Below, piece after piece: positions 9,897 to 20,300 of a stretch of DNA of 64,000 bases. This stretch comes from Granulicella sapmiensis (GTDB taxonomy: Bacteria; Acidobacteriota; Terriglobia; Terriglobales; Acidobacteriaceae). How positions within the stretch are numbered: position 1 is the stretch's first letter; each line of letters starts with the position of its first letter. Where the stretch lies: contig JAMFSR010000004.1 in the NCBI GenBank assembly GCA_026225395.1, forward strand, positions 105,837 through 169,836, read 5' to 3'. Below the pieces are notes generated by a model that was not told the DNA's origin, made no database searches, and saw nothing but the letters and a program-made list of their open reading frames with translations. The position numbers and the translations under genes are program-made.

Positions 9897-12295
9897 AGGT
9901 TTCCATGGCGCAAGGGACGACAAACAAAACCCGGCAAACACACCGCTCCCCCCGGTCCCAAGAAGCCGCACGCCTTGACAGCCCCTCTATAATTAATCCA
10001 GAAGTCGCGCCCCAGGGCTCTTCAAAAAAGAGCCCCTCCGGTAAAGCGAAGTCCAAAGCTAACTCCTTATTCCTGCGGACTTTGCGCAAAATCGGGGGGA
10101 GGGGGGGCATAGCTCTCCTAAGCCTCTCCACAGCGCTCCACGCGCAAGGAATATTAACGGTTACACCGACTCGCTCGGTCACCACCGCAGCCGGAACAGG
10201 CGTAGTCGGCAACTCCGGCAACGGCGGCGCAGCCACCTCAGCCACACTAGCCGACCCCAGCGCGGTCGCCTACGATACAGCCGGAAACCTGTACCTCGCC
10301 GACGCCCAGAACCACGTCATCCGCGAGGTCCTCAAGTCCACCGGCGTGATCAGTATCATCGCCGGCACAGGTGCCGAGGGCTACGGCGGCGACGGCGCAG
10401 CCGCAACCGCGGCCTTCCTCGATACGCCAACGGGCGTGGCAGTAGACTCCACCGGCAACGTCTACATCGCTGACTCCCACAACAACCGCATACGCGAAGT
10501 CAGCGCCGGCACAATCACCACCATAGCCGGTACCGGCACCCCCGGTTTTTCCGGCGACGGAGCAGCCGCAACCCTCGCGCAACTCTCTCATCCCATGGGA
10601 GTTGCCGTGGATTCCAACGGCAACATCTACATCGCTGACACCAACAATCAACGCATCCGCAAGATCACCGCCGGAACCATCTCGACCATCGCGGGTGATG
10701 GAGAGCAGTTCTTCTCCGGCGATGGTGCAGCCGCAACAGCAGCCGTGCTTAACTCGCCCACCGGAGTCGCAGTCGACTCCTCAGGTAACGTCTACATCGC
10801 CGACCGCCATAACCAGCGCGTCCGTATGATCAGCGGAACTACGATCTCGACCATCGCAGGCAGCGGTGCTGCCAGCTTCTCCGGCGGTTTCTCCGGCGAC
10901 GGAGCAACAGCTACGGGCGCTCTGCTCTCCAAGCCCAGCGGCGTGAGCGTCGATGCAGCCGGCAATATCTATGTCGCCGACACCGACAACCAGCGTATCC
11001 GCCAACTCGGCGGTGGTGTCATCGCCACGATCGTTGGCTCCGGCCAGCAGGGCTATGGAACAGATGGCACGACACCCTCCAGCGTCAACCTCAACTCCCC
11101 CAAAGCCGCCACACCCGATGCCGTCGGCAACCTCGCAATCTCGGACAAGCTCAACCAACGCATCCGCGCCGCCACGCTGCCAACGCTCACCTTTGCGTCA
11201 AACGCCGTCGGCGTCCTCAGTCCCTCCCAGAGCGTGACACTGGCCAACACCGGTACCGCGCCCATCACGGTCGGCGCCATCACCATCGCCGGCCCCTTCA
11301 CCACAGCACCCGGTGGTACATGCCCCGCTCCCCCAATCACCCTAGTCGCCACTGCAACATGCACCCAGAACATTGCCTTTCTCCCGGTAGCGGTTGGTGC
11401 GGACACTGGCTCGGTAGCCTTCAGCGGCACAGGTGTCATTCGCCAAAGCATCCTGCTTAGCGGCACAGCCGTGCAGTCCACAACGACGACCGTCCTAACC
11501 TCGAACATTAACCCAGCCTTTATCACCCAGGCTGTCACCTTCATCGCCACTGTAGTTCCCGCTGGCCTCGGTACACCTACCCAGACCGTGACCTTTTACG
11601 ACGGCGCCACTGCGATCAGCCCAGCCGTGCCTCTAAGCAGCGGCGTGGCTACCTTTACCACCTCAACGCTGGCCGCAGGCCCGCATAGCATCACCGCCAT
11701 CTATAGCGGGGATACCAACTTCATCACCAGCACCTCCGCCGTGCTCACGCAGTATATTCTCGACTTCAACTTCACACTTGCCTCAGTCGGCCCCACGGCT
11801 ACCACACAGACGGTAATACCCGGTGCCGCCGCAATCTTCAACTTCAATCTGCTGCCCATCGGCGGCCCCTTCACTATCCCAGTGACGCTCTCAGCCACCG
11901 GCCTTCCTCCGGGCGCCACGGCTACCTTCACACCCAACCCCGTGCTCATCGGGTCTTCACCGGCCAGCTTCACCATGACCATCCAAACCGCGAAGCCCAT
12001 TGGCGCGCTCCATCGCACTCGCTACTTTGGCGGCGGAACGATCGCTCTCGGTCTGCTGTTGCTTCCCTTCTTGGGTCTCTCCCGGCGTAACGCACGACGT
12101 GTGAAACGGCTTTCCCTATACGCATTCCTGCTTCTCAGCTTCGCCGCGATCACCGGTCTCGTCGGTTGCGGCAGTGACAGCGGCTTCTTCGGTGAGACAC
12201 AGCAGACTTACACCATCAACGTAATTGGAACCGCGACCGGCACAGGCACAGTGGTGCTTCAACACACCACTACCGTGACGCTAATTGTCGAGTAA
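9893..12295 (+). CDS. NHL-repeat and Ig-like surface protein
   Basis: Taken from the ATG at 9893, which overlaps the GNAT stop as ATGA, the product has 800 aa. After a basic leader comes a hydrophobic stretch ending LSTALHAQG, then six NHL beta-propeller repeats (GNVYIADSHNNRIREV, GNIYIADTNNQRIRKI and others; the last is degenerate), an abnormal-spindle-like/Ig stretch, an Ig_3_5 domain (TVTFYDGATAIS, ITAIYSGDTNF) and a third beta domain. Near the C-terminus are a membrane segment (TIALGLLLLPFLGL) and the tail VGCGSDSGFFGETQQTYT, common in Acidobacteria surface proteins. An in-frame ATG at 9764 lies inside the GNAT gene and is unlikely. The propeller probably binds ligands at the cell surface. 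Confidence 0.8.
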   Translation: MKVSMAQGTTNKTRQTHRSPRSQEAARLDSPSIINPEVAPQGSSKKSPSGKAKSKANSLFLRTLRKIGGRGGIALLSLSTALHAQGILTVTPTRSVTTAAGTGVVGNSGNGGAATSATLADPSAVAYDTAGNLYLADAQNHVIREVLKSTGVISIIAGTGAEGYGGDGAAATAAFLDTPTGVAVDSTGNVYIADSHNNRIREVSAGTITTIAGTGTPGFSGDGAAATLAQLSHPMGVAVDSNGNIYIADTNNQRIRKITAGTISTIAGDGEQFFSGDGAAATAAVLNSPTGVAVDSSGNVYIADRHNQRVRMISGTTISTIAGSGAASFSGGFSGDGATATGALLSKPSGVSVDAAGNIYVADTDNQRIRQLGGGVIATIVGSGQQGYGTDGTTPSSVNLNSPKAATPDAVGNLAISDKLNQRIRAATLPTLTFASNAVGVLSPSQSVTLANTGTAPITVGAITIAGPFTTAPGGTCPAPPITLVATATCTQNIAFLPVAVGADTGSVAFSGTGVIRQSILLSGTAVQSTTTTVLTSNINPAFITQAVTFIATVVPAGLGTPTQTVTFYDGATAISPAVPLSSGVATFTTSTLAAGPHSITAIYSGDTNFITSTSAVLTQYILDFNFTLASVGPTATTQTVIPGAAAIFNFNLLPIGGPFTIPVTLSATGLPPGATATFTPNPVLIGSSPASFTMTIQTAKPIGALHRTRYFGGGTIALGLLLLPFLGLSRRNARRVKRLSLYAFLLLSFAAITGLVGCGSDSGFFGETQQTYTINVIGTATGTGTVVLQHTTTVTLIVE

Positions 12296-12344
12296 ACCGT
12301 CCGGGCCCTGTTTCAATTTTTCCTCTTTGTGGAGATAGCCGCAC

Positions 12345-12926
12345 GTGCCAACCTCATCCCGCATGGCGATCTGCATGCTGCTGCTCACCAGCACCGGGCT
12401 CTTGCGAGCCCAAGCGACCAGTCCCCGCAGTCCAGCGCTCAATGGTGATATCGCCGTGACCTATATCACTGAGCGCTCTCTCAAGGCCGGAACCAGCGAT
12501 ACCTTCTGGATGGAAGGCGGCTCCGCGGAACTCGCCTTCAACCTAATCCATGGAGTAGGAGTTGCAGCGGACTATACGAGCGCTCACGCCAGTTCGATCG
12601 GCAATAGCGGTGTGCCACTTACCCTCACAGTTATAACTTTCGGGCCCCGCTACCGGTGGCGTGTCGACAAGCGCGTCTCGGTCTATGGTGAAGGACTTGT
12701 CGGAGTCGCCAGCGGATCCAATAGCGTCTTTCCCAGTGTTTCGGGTGCGACCTCTAACGCCAACAGTTGGGCATGGCAAGCCGGCGGGGGTCTGGACTTC
12801 CGAGTCGCACCTCACCTGGCCATACGCGCCCTGGATATCGGGTACGTCCACACCGGGCTCCCAAACGCCACCAACAATGCCCAGAACATACTGCGACTCG
12901 GAGCGGGCCTAGCGCTGCGTTTCTAA
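12345..12926 (+). CDS. Outer-membrane beta-barrel protein
   Basis: This 193-aa protein has a signal sequence (MAICMLLLTSTGLLRAQA) and then alternating beta strands typical of small OmpA-like or Lom-type barrels: DIAVTYITERS, GVAADYTSAHAS, TVITFGPRYRWRV, VYGEGLVGVASG, WAWQAGGGLDFRV and the closing strand LGAGLALRF, which ends in Phe as outer-membrane barrels do. The start is the GTG at 12345, about 10 bases after GGAG; the ATG at 12363 is an alternative that still keeps the signal peptide. The gene follows the NHL/Ig gene by 49 bp and is the last of the surface locus, where it may anchor the other parts. Confidence 0.75.
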   Translation: MPTSSRMAICMLLLTSTGLLRAQATSPRSPALNGDIAVTYITERSLKAGTSDTFWMEGGSAELAFNLIHGVGVAADYTSAHASSIGNSGVPLTLTVITFGPRYRWRVDKRVSVYGEGLVGVASGSNSVFPSVSGATSNANSWAWQAGGGLDFRVAPHLAIRALDIGYVHTGLPNATNNAQNILRLGAGLALRF

Positions 12927-13107
12927 AGACAGAGACAGCCGCACAGTGATCTTTTGTCTACGGTCTCTGTGCGCCACCCAAGCGGCTGGCGGTCGGAAGC
13001 ACGTACGGGTCATCTAATTTCTTTATTCTGTCGATGGGACTTGCCCAATCCGCGTCCTCCTGCTTTTATAGAGTCATACCTGATTCCATTTGCCCGTAGG
13101 AGAACAT

Positions 13108-15147
13108 ATGACGCATTCGTGTGCCGCGCGCCGCGCCCTCACCATCACCGCAGCGTTCGCTTTTGCCGCAAATGCGTTTGCGCAGGCTCCACAGGGACAG
13201 GGCCGGCGTCCGCAGGTACCGGATACCGGTGGACGATCTGCAACCTATGATCCGCTGAAGACCTTTGCGCCCTTCACCATGCCCATGCCGCCCAGCGCCT
13301 ACCGCGGCGGGGACGGCGCGCCGACACCGACTTACTGGCAGAACTCGGCCGATTACGAGATGCATGCGAGCATCGACACGGCGACCAAAACGCTTTCCAA
13401 CGTCGAAACCATTACCTATACCAACAACAGCCCTGGAGGGCTCAACAGCCTTTGGCTGCAGGTTGAGCAGAACACATACCGCGCCGACGCGCGTTCTCGT
13501 GCCTTCTCCGGTGGCAGCCGCCAGCGCGCCGAGAATACCAACACCGAAGGCACCGTTTTCGAGTCGGTGGAGCTGTCCTCGAGCGCGAAAGGCTCGGTGC
13601 CCACAAAGGCTGAGTATGTGATCAGCGACACTCGGGCCCGCATCAGCCTGCCCAAGCCTTTGCCGCACGGCGCGACCATCAAGATCCTGATCAAGTATCA
13701 CTACACCGTTCCCGGGCCATGGGGTGGACGCACCTCCGTCGGCGACGTGAAGGATGGGCCTATCTACGATATCGCTCAGTGGTATCCGCGGATGGCCGTC
13801 TATGACGACATCCACGGCTGGGACACGCAGCCCTTTCTGGGCAACGAGTTCTACACCGAGTTCGGCAACTATGACTTCTATGTGACCGTCCCCTCCAATT
13901 ACATCGTCGCGGGCACCGGCTATCTCGTGAACGGTGCGGAAGTGTTGACCAAGACGCAGCAAGATCGCCTGAAGCAGGCTGCGGCTAGCGACAAGACGAT
14001 CTTCATCCGCACCAAAGACGAACTCCACGATCCCGCCAGCCGCCCAAAACAAGCCGGCACGCTCACCTGGCATTACCGTATGGACCACACGCGTGACGCC
14101 GTCTTCTCCGCATCGCCATCCTTTATATGGGATGCTGCGAAGATCAATCTTCCGGGCGGAAAGAGCGCGCTCGCGGAGAGCTTCTACCCGGCCGAAGCCG
14201 CCGGCGATGAAGGCTGGGGCCGCTGCACCGAATATCTCAAGGATGCCGTCGAGAACTTCTCCAGAGACTGGTATGTCTATCCCTTCCCGGCAGGCATCAA
14301 CGTGGCCGGCTTCTCCTCGGGCATGGAGTATCCGGGTCTCGTCTTCGATGGAATCAACTCGAAGGGCAAAGGCCTCTTCACTGTGACCGCACACGAGATC
14401 GGTCACTCATGGTTTCCCATGACCGTGCAGTCCAACGAGCGCCGCGATGCGTGGATGGATGAAGGCTTCAATACCTTTATCGACATCTATGAGTCCGACC
14501 AGTTCAACCATGGTGTATGGGGGCCCAAGCGAGATGGCGAGTACGCTCCCGGCGGCGGGTATCCCGCGGATGAGATTGCGAAGGTGATCGCCGATCCCGA
14601 AGCCCCGCCCATTCTGATGCGTGCTGACGCAGTCCGCGAGAAGTATCGTCATCCCATCACGTACTTCAAGTCGGCCGAGGGGCTATATCTGCTGCGCGAA
14701 GAGATCATGGGTCATGAGGTGTTCGATCGCGCCTTCCGCAAGTACATCTCCGACTGGGCCTTCAAACACCCAACGCCTTCCGACTTCTTCCGGGAGATGG
14801 AAAGCGAAGGAGGCGAGGACCTGAGCTACTTCTGGCGCGGCTGGTATGAGAACAATTGGACCATGGATATGGCTGCGAAAGACCTGAAGTATAACGATCC
14901 CGCCGACCCGTCGAAAGGAGCGCACGTAACTATTGAGCAAAACGGCCAGCTCGTTCTGCCCGCGTGGGTGCAGGTTAAGTACGAAGACGGAACGGACTTG
15001 AAGATCAAGCTGCCCGCCGAAACCTGGATGCAGAAAGCTACCTACACCGTGCCTTTGCCGACAACGAAGAAGATCACGGAAGTGACCATCGATCCGGATC
15101 ATCGTATCCCCGACGGCGACCGTAGCAACAATGTGGCAAAGCCGTAA
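13108..15147 (+). CDS. Exported M1-family metallopeptidase
   Basis: Starting at the ATG at 13108, 5 bases after AGGAG, the product has 679 aa. A signal peptide ends AANAFAQA. The zinc site is complete: HEIGH at residues 429-433 and Glu452 in WMDEGFNTF, the HExxH-x18-E of gluzincins. The upstream exopeptidase motif reads SSGMEYPG in place of the usual GAMEN, as in many bacterial secreted M1 enzymes. Aminopeptidase activity on extracellular or periplasmic peptides is the expected function. Two further exported peptidases and a TonB receptor follow on the same strand. A TTG at 13090 in the same frame is rejected because the Shine-Dalgarno sequence lies downstream of it. Confidence 0.88.
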   Translation: MTHSCAARRALTITAAFAFAANAFAQAPQGQGRRPQVPDTGGRSATYDPLKTFAPFTMPMPPSAYRGGDGAPTPTYWQNSADYEMHASIDTATKTLSNVETITYTNNSPGGLNSLWLQVEQNTYRADARSRAFSGGSRQRAENTNTEGTVFESVELSSSAKGSVPTKAEYVISDTRARISLPKPLPHGATIKILIKYHYTVPGPWGGRTSVGDVKDGPIYDIAQWYPRMAVYDDIHGWDTQPFLGNEFYTEFGNYDFYVTVPSNYIVAGTGYLVNGAEVLTKTQQDRLKQAAASDKTIFIRTKDELHDPASRPKQAGTLTWHYRMDHTRDAVFSASPSFIWDAAKINLPGGKSALAESFYPAEAAGDEGWGRCTEYLKDAVENFSRDWYVYPFPAGINVAGFSSGMEYPGLVFDGINSKGKGLFTVTAHEIGHSWFPMTVQSNERRDAWMDEGFNTFIDIYESDQFNHGVWGPKRDGEYAPGGGYPADEIAKVIADPEAPPILMRADAVREKYRHPITYFKSAEGLYLLREEIMGHEVFDRAFRKYISDWAFKHPTPSDFFREMESEGGEDLSYFWRGWYENNWTMDMAAKDLKYNDPADPSKGAHVTIEQNGQLVLPAWVQVKYEDGTDLKIKLPAETWMQKATYTVPLPTTKKITEVTIDPDHRIPDGDRSNNVAKP

Positions 15148-15310
15148 CAGTAAGAGGTATCCAGCTGCATGCGGCTGGGTCATTGGCTTTTGCGAAAGGC
15201 CTTACATCAGATGCGAGCGCGCCGGGGTATATATCCGGCGTATGTTGGTCCTAAAGTTTTCTGCATTTTGGGTCGTCCTAACCAACCTTGATTTGAAAGA
15301 GAGAACTTCC

Positions 15311-17011
15311 ATGAATTTGCGCCACTACAAGAAGGCTGCCGCTATGGCCGCCGTCGTGCTGCTCATCTCGTCCGCAACCGCGCAGGAACTCGTCGGCGAC
15401 AAGGTTGATCTGGATACCCTGGCACGAATCAAGACCGAGGCCTACCAACACTCGCAAGTGATGGAAAACCTCTTCTACATCTCCGAGGTTTACGGCCCAC
15501 GCGTGAACAACAGCAGCAATCACCGGGCCGCCGCCGAGTGGGCCATGAAGCAGATGAAAGAGTGGGGACTTCAGAACGTTCACCTCGAAAAGTGGCACTT
15601 CGGCTACGGCTGGCAGATCAAGAAGTACTACGGCGCCATGGAGTCGCCGGTCTACGCTGCGATCGTCGGCTTCCCTCTGGCATGGACGCCCGGCACCAAG
15701 GGCGCCATCACCGCAGAACCTATCTTCGCGCCTATCCACTCCAAGGAGGATTTCGCCAAGTATCACGGTAAGCTCAAGGGCAAGATCGTTCTGATGTTCG
15801 ACCCGGCTCCGCTGACGCTCCACACCCGGGCAGACGCGCAGCCTTCTCCGACGGATGAAGAGATTCTGGCACGCGGTAATGCGAGAGGTGGCGGCCGTGG
15901 AGCTGCAGGCGGTGGTCCCGGTGGCCCGGGCGGTCCCGGCGCCGCGGGTGCAGCCAATCGCGACCCCAGCGGACGCGGCAGACCCGGGGAAGGCACATGG
16001 GAGTACACGCCCACTTCGCTCGCGCTCGCAAATACCAAGAACTCCGCCCTCCGTGCCGAAGTCAACGCTTACATGAAGGAAGAAGGCGCGGCCGTGGTTC
16101 TGACGCCGGGCTATAACGGCGACGGTGGCACCATCTTCGGCACCTATGGCGGCTCGGAGGATCCAAACGCTCCGGTTCCCCCTCCCATCGTGGCCATCGC
16201 GGCCGAGCAGTACAACCGGATCATCCGTCTGCTGCAGCACAACATCACACCGAAGCTGACCTTCGATATCCAGGTGGAGTATCAGAAGACTGACCAGGAC
16301 GCGTTCAACGTGATCGGGGAGATTCCAGGCGCCACCAAGCCAGATGAAGTCGTGATGCTTGGCGGCCACTTCGATAGCTGGCAGGGCGGCACCGGTGCAA
16401 CCGACAACGGGACCGGCTCCTCGGTAGCAATGGAGGCGGTGCGCATTCTGGCAACGCTGCACCAGCCCATGGCTCGCACCGTCCGTGTTGCGCTGTGGGG
16501 CGGCGAAGAGGAAGGCGTGTATGGCTCCATCGCCTACGTACAGCAGCACTTCGCGAAACGCACCGACATGATCAAGACACCGGAGTACGACAAGTTCGAC
16601 GTGTACTTCAACGACGACGGCGGCTCGGGCCGTTTCCGCGGCGTGTCCGCTGGTGGCAGCCCGCAGATGGCGGCGATCTTCAAGTCGTGGATTGAACCCA
16701 TCAAGGACCAGCACATCGTTGCCGTATCGGGCGGAGACACCTTCCGGCCCACGACATCACCCGGCGGTACGGATTCCACCGCGTTCTCGTGGATCGGCTT
16801 GAACGGCATCGGCTTCCAGCAGGACGGTCTCGAGTACGGTACCCGCACCCACCACTCCAATGCTGATACCTATGACCGTGTCCAAAAGGACGACGTGATG
16901 CAGGGATCGATGATCGAAGCCTGGTTCGCCTACAACGCCGCCACCCGCCCAGACATGCTTCCCCGCATCCCAACTCCAGCTCCCGACCCTAAGGCAACAG
17001 GCCACGAATAA
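15311..17011 (+). CDS. Exported M28-family metallopeptidase
   Basis: The 566-aa product begins at the ATG at 15311, where a clear signal peptide starts (MAAVVLLISSATAQE). An earlier in-frame start at 15131 overlaps the M1 gene and lacks a signal. The zinc residues of the M28 family are visible: His353 in GGHFDSW, Asp365 in GATDNGTGSS, the catalytic Glu399-Glu400 pair in WGGEEEGVYGS, and a late His in THHSNADTYD. Between about residues 150 and 270 lies a PA-like insertion with a Gly-rich low-complexity run (PGGPGGPGAAG). It resembles carboxypeptidase Q-type or aminopeptidase M28 enzymes and likely trims peptides outside the cytoplasm. A strong terminator follows. Confidence 0.88.
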   Translation: MNLRHYKKAAAMAAVVLLISSATAQELVGDKVDLDTLARIKTEAYQHSQVMENLFYISEVYGPRVNNSSNHRAAAEWAMKQMKEWGLQNVHLEKWHFGYGWQIKKYYGAMESPVYAAIVGFPLAWTPGTKGAITAEPIFAPIHSKEDFAKYHGKLKGKIVLMFDPAPLTLHTRADAQPSPTDEEILARGNARGGGRGAAGGGPGGPGGPGAAGAANRDPSGRGRPGEGTWEYTPTSLALANTKNSALRAEVNAYMKEEGAAVVLTPGYNGDGGTIFGTYGGSEDPNAPVPPPIVAIAAEQYNRIIRLLQHNITPKLTFDIQVEYQKTDQDAFNVIGEIPGATKPDEVVMLGGHFDSWQGGTGATDNGTGSSVAMEAVRILATLHQPMARTVRVALWGGEEEGVYGSIAYVQQHFAKRTDMIKTPEYDKFDVYFNDDGGSGRFRGVSAGGSPQMAAIFKSWIEPIKDQHIVAVSGGDTFRPTTSPGGTDSTAFSWIGLNGIGFQQDGLEYGTRTHHSNADTYDRVQKDDVMQGSMIEAWFAYNAATRPDMLPRIPTPAPDPKATGHE

Positions 17012-17030
17012 AAGCGATGAAGGCAACCGC

Positions 17031-17071
17031 AATGCAAAAGGGTGAGGCTAAGAGCCTCACCCTTTTGCATT
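17031..17071 (+). terminator. Perfect 19-bp hairpin after the M28 gene
   Basis: The arms 17031-17049 and 17053-17071 are exactly complementary over 19 bp with a 3-base loop (aag). The core is GGGTGAGGCT/AGCCTCACCC, flanked by an A run on the left and TTTT on the right, so it can end transcription in either direction. It separates the M1-M28 pair from the TonB receptor gene. Confidence 0.85.
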
Positions 17072-17397
17072 GCGGCAACTGCTTCTGCTGTGCGGGGAAA
17101 CTGCTTTTCGCAACATCACGGATAAAGACCGCATTTTTTTGTTGTCAATTTTTGACCGACCTGTTTATGATTGGGCGTCTACAACAATTTTTGTAATCCG
17201 AATGCCCGCGAGTCACACCTCGTTTGGACATAGGCCTGTCCGCTCATTTTGGCTTGCAGCTCAGTTGTGTTGAACATCGTCGTTCAGCACCGTGATTGAA
17301 ACCAGATTCTTTCCAGTTCAGCTCCATGCTGCAACTTAGCATTCGTCTGCTTCACGCGGGCGCATCGTTCACGACACCCAACCAAGGAGTAACCAGC
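17072..17397. other. Leader region of the TonB receptor gene
   Basis: No gene is convincing in these 326 bases. A reading frame upstream of 17398 (from 17296) joins the receptor but places extra residues before its signal peptide, so it is treated as leader. A candidate promoter is given separately. The ribosome binding site AAGGAG precedes the ATG at 17398. Confidence 0.5.
17142..17171 (+). promoter_or_regulatory. Candidate sigma-70 promoter for the TonB receptor
   Basis: TTGTCA at 17142-17147 and TATGAT at 17166-17171 are separated by 18 bp in an AT-rich stretch of otherwise GC-rich DNA, upstream of the receptor and just after a strong terminator. This is position and consensus only; no start site is known. 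Confidence 0.4.
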
Positions 17398-20300
17398 ATG
17401 CGTATTGCCCACTGGGTTAGAAGCACAGCCATATCCCTATCTCTGCTTGCTTTATTGATCGCACTGCCTCTTGCTGCCCAGACGTATCGCGGCGGAATTG
17501 GTGGGACGGTAGTTGATTCAACAGGTGCAGTCGTTCCGAACGCCAAGGTAAAGTTGACGAGCACCGATACCGGCGCTATTCGCGAAACAATTACCACTTC
17601 TGACGGCGGCTATGTGTTTCAGGACCTACAACTCGGGACCTACTCCGTGTCGGTCTCTGCGGCTGGTTTTGGTGAATCAATCCTGAAGGACATCGCTGTG
17701 AACCCCGGCGCTGTTACTCCGGCCAATCCCAAGTTGTCTGTGTCGGGAACGCAAGAAGTGGTTGATGTAAGAACCGACACAAACTCAGAAATTCAGACTC
17801 TGTCTTCTTCCAACAACGCCGTTATTGGTAGCCAGGCTGTGTCTGAGATTCCTCTGAATGGACGCAGCTTCACGCAACTCCTCCAGCTGGTTCCGGGCCT
17901 GAATGCCTCCGGCTCCCTGAACGGATCCCGCAGCAACCAACTCAACTACCAGATTGACGGCGCTGACAACAACGACATCTGGCAGGGCTCGACCGCAGCC
18001 AACCAGGGCGGCGTTGGCCCCATTGCCGGCGTCACCCTTCCCATCGAGTCAATCGACCAGTTCGCCGTCCAGTCCTCTGGCAATGCGGAAGAGGGACACA
18101 GCTCAGGAGGTCTTGTCTCCTTGGGCCTAAAGACCGGTACGAACAGCTTCCATGGTTCGGCTTACTTCTATGGCCGTAGTGAGTTCTTCGCGGCGCGGGA
18201 CTTCTTCGCTCTCGATGTGGCCCGAAAGCAGAAAGTTCGGAACCAGCAATTTGGCGGCTCGGTCGGTGGGCCCATCTTCAAGGATAAACTGTTCTTCTAC
18301 ACCAACTATGAGCGCCAGGTGTACAACATCCAGCTCTCCAGTTCCGCAGACACCGAACCGGGTGCGGCCTATGTAGCGGAGGCGACGGCACTACTCCAGC
18401 GCCACGGCATTCCCACGGTGAATCCACTCTCCACGACTCTGCTCACTACTCTGTGGCCAGGAGGCAACGAGCCTGGTCTTGCCGCAGCTACCAGCAACTA
18501 TATCGAGACGCACGAACGGCATGGTTACAGTGACAACGTTGTAGGTAATCTCAACTACATTCTTTCACCGAAGCAAACCATCAAGCTTCAGTCCTTCATC
18601 GGTACTGGCCGGCAGGCTGAACCAGGCGGTGCGACATATCCGTACTTCCAGGTTGCTCCGGATATTACCCAGAGCTTCTCGCTGGCACACAACTGGGCCC
18701 CCACCGACCACCTCTCCAACCAGTTGCTGATCGCCACGGGTATCTTCAACCAGACATTCAACGACTTGAACCACAGCTTCAATATGCCAGCTTTGGGCTT
18801 GAACACTGGCGTCACCAACCCATCACTCTTCGGCGCTCCGACCATAACCTTGAGCGGCGGCACCTTTGACGGCGTTGGGACCACCCAGCCTTCGGGCCGC
18901 AAAGACTACACCGGCCACATCACCGACTCTGCAACCTGGGTCCACGGGGCGCACCAGGTTCGCTTCGGCGGCGAGTTCCGTCGCAGCTACATCGATCTGC
19001 AGTACCAAGCGGGGACTCGCGGCAACTTTGCTTTCACTGGATATTCGTCCAACAACACCACCTTGCCAACCGGCGCAACCCCATGGTCCGAAAGTCCGAC
19101 AAAGGCTCAGGTCTGCGGAACCACCACTCCACTGCCCGCGGCCTGTGGCGGCGTAAACGACTATGCGGTGATTGGACTTCATCCTGAAGTTCTGGGCCTT
19201 GCCGACTTCATGACTGGCTACTTCAACTCAGCATCCTTCACAGCGGGCGTTTTGCGCCGCGACCTTTACCGCACTGACATGGACTTCTTTATCCAGGACG
19301 AGTACAAGGTACTGCCAACCCTGGTGCTGAACTACGGCGTACGGTATGACTTCTTTGGAGATCTTTCCACCACCGGCCCCTGGTCCGAATTCCGCCCCGG
19401 GACCGCAGGAGCGGACGCGAACGGCCTGATCCAGGTCGGTACACCGGGAGCTCCAGGGACTTACAAGCCCGGAAAGGCCCACTTCTCTCCGCGTGTAGGA
19501 TTTGCCTGGAACCCAATCCCTAAGCTGGCTGTACGGAGCAGCTATGGTCTCTACTTTGACGCGGCCCCCTTCAACGGCTTCGGCAATAACAGCGTCTCCT
19601 TCGCAACTGGAGCAAACGCAACCGGTCTGCAGGCCAACCCCTTTGGCGGTGTCCAAAACGTGTCACTCGCTGTGGGCCAGTGGCAGACAAACCAACCCGT
19701 TTTCGCGAATGCTAAGGGTGCAGCCACTTATGGACTGTTCTCTGTAGACCCCAACCTCAAGACGGCATATGCCAACGACTTCAATCTTGCCACCGAGTAC
19801 CAGGTCAACAAAAAGACGGTGTTCACGTTAGCCTATGCCGGTTCCACGGGCGTCCACCTTTACATTCTGGATGATGCGAATCAGGCTGCTTACTGGTCGA
19901 ACCTTGCTCCGGGCAACACTACCATTACGGGAGCAAATACTGCGACCAATCTCTGCTCGCTCGCGGCAAATGGTTCCAATGCCAACTGCCTGCTTCAGCG
20001 GCGTCCTACTTACCTGAACAAGTCGGTTCCGAACTATCAAGCCATCGGCGCGGTCGTACAGGTAGCTAGCAATTCCGCTTCGAACTACAACTCGCTCCAG
20101 GCGACGATCAAGTCCAGCGGCTGGCATGGACTGACGAGCCAGTTGGCCTGGACCTACGCTCACTCCTTCGATAACGGCTCGGGCTTCCGCAGCACCGGCC
20201 CGACCGACTCCACCAACCTGCGCCTTGATTACGGTCCTGCGACCTTTGACATTCGTCATACGTTAAACGGATATCTCGTCTGGGCAGCACCGCAGATTGG

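Noticed and set aside
15278..16714. 478-codon minus-strand frame across the M28 gene
   Set aside because: Antisense to a clear peptidase with intact active-site residues; composition is that of a shadow frame.
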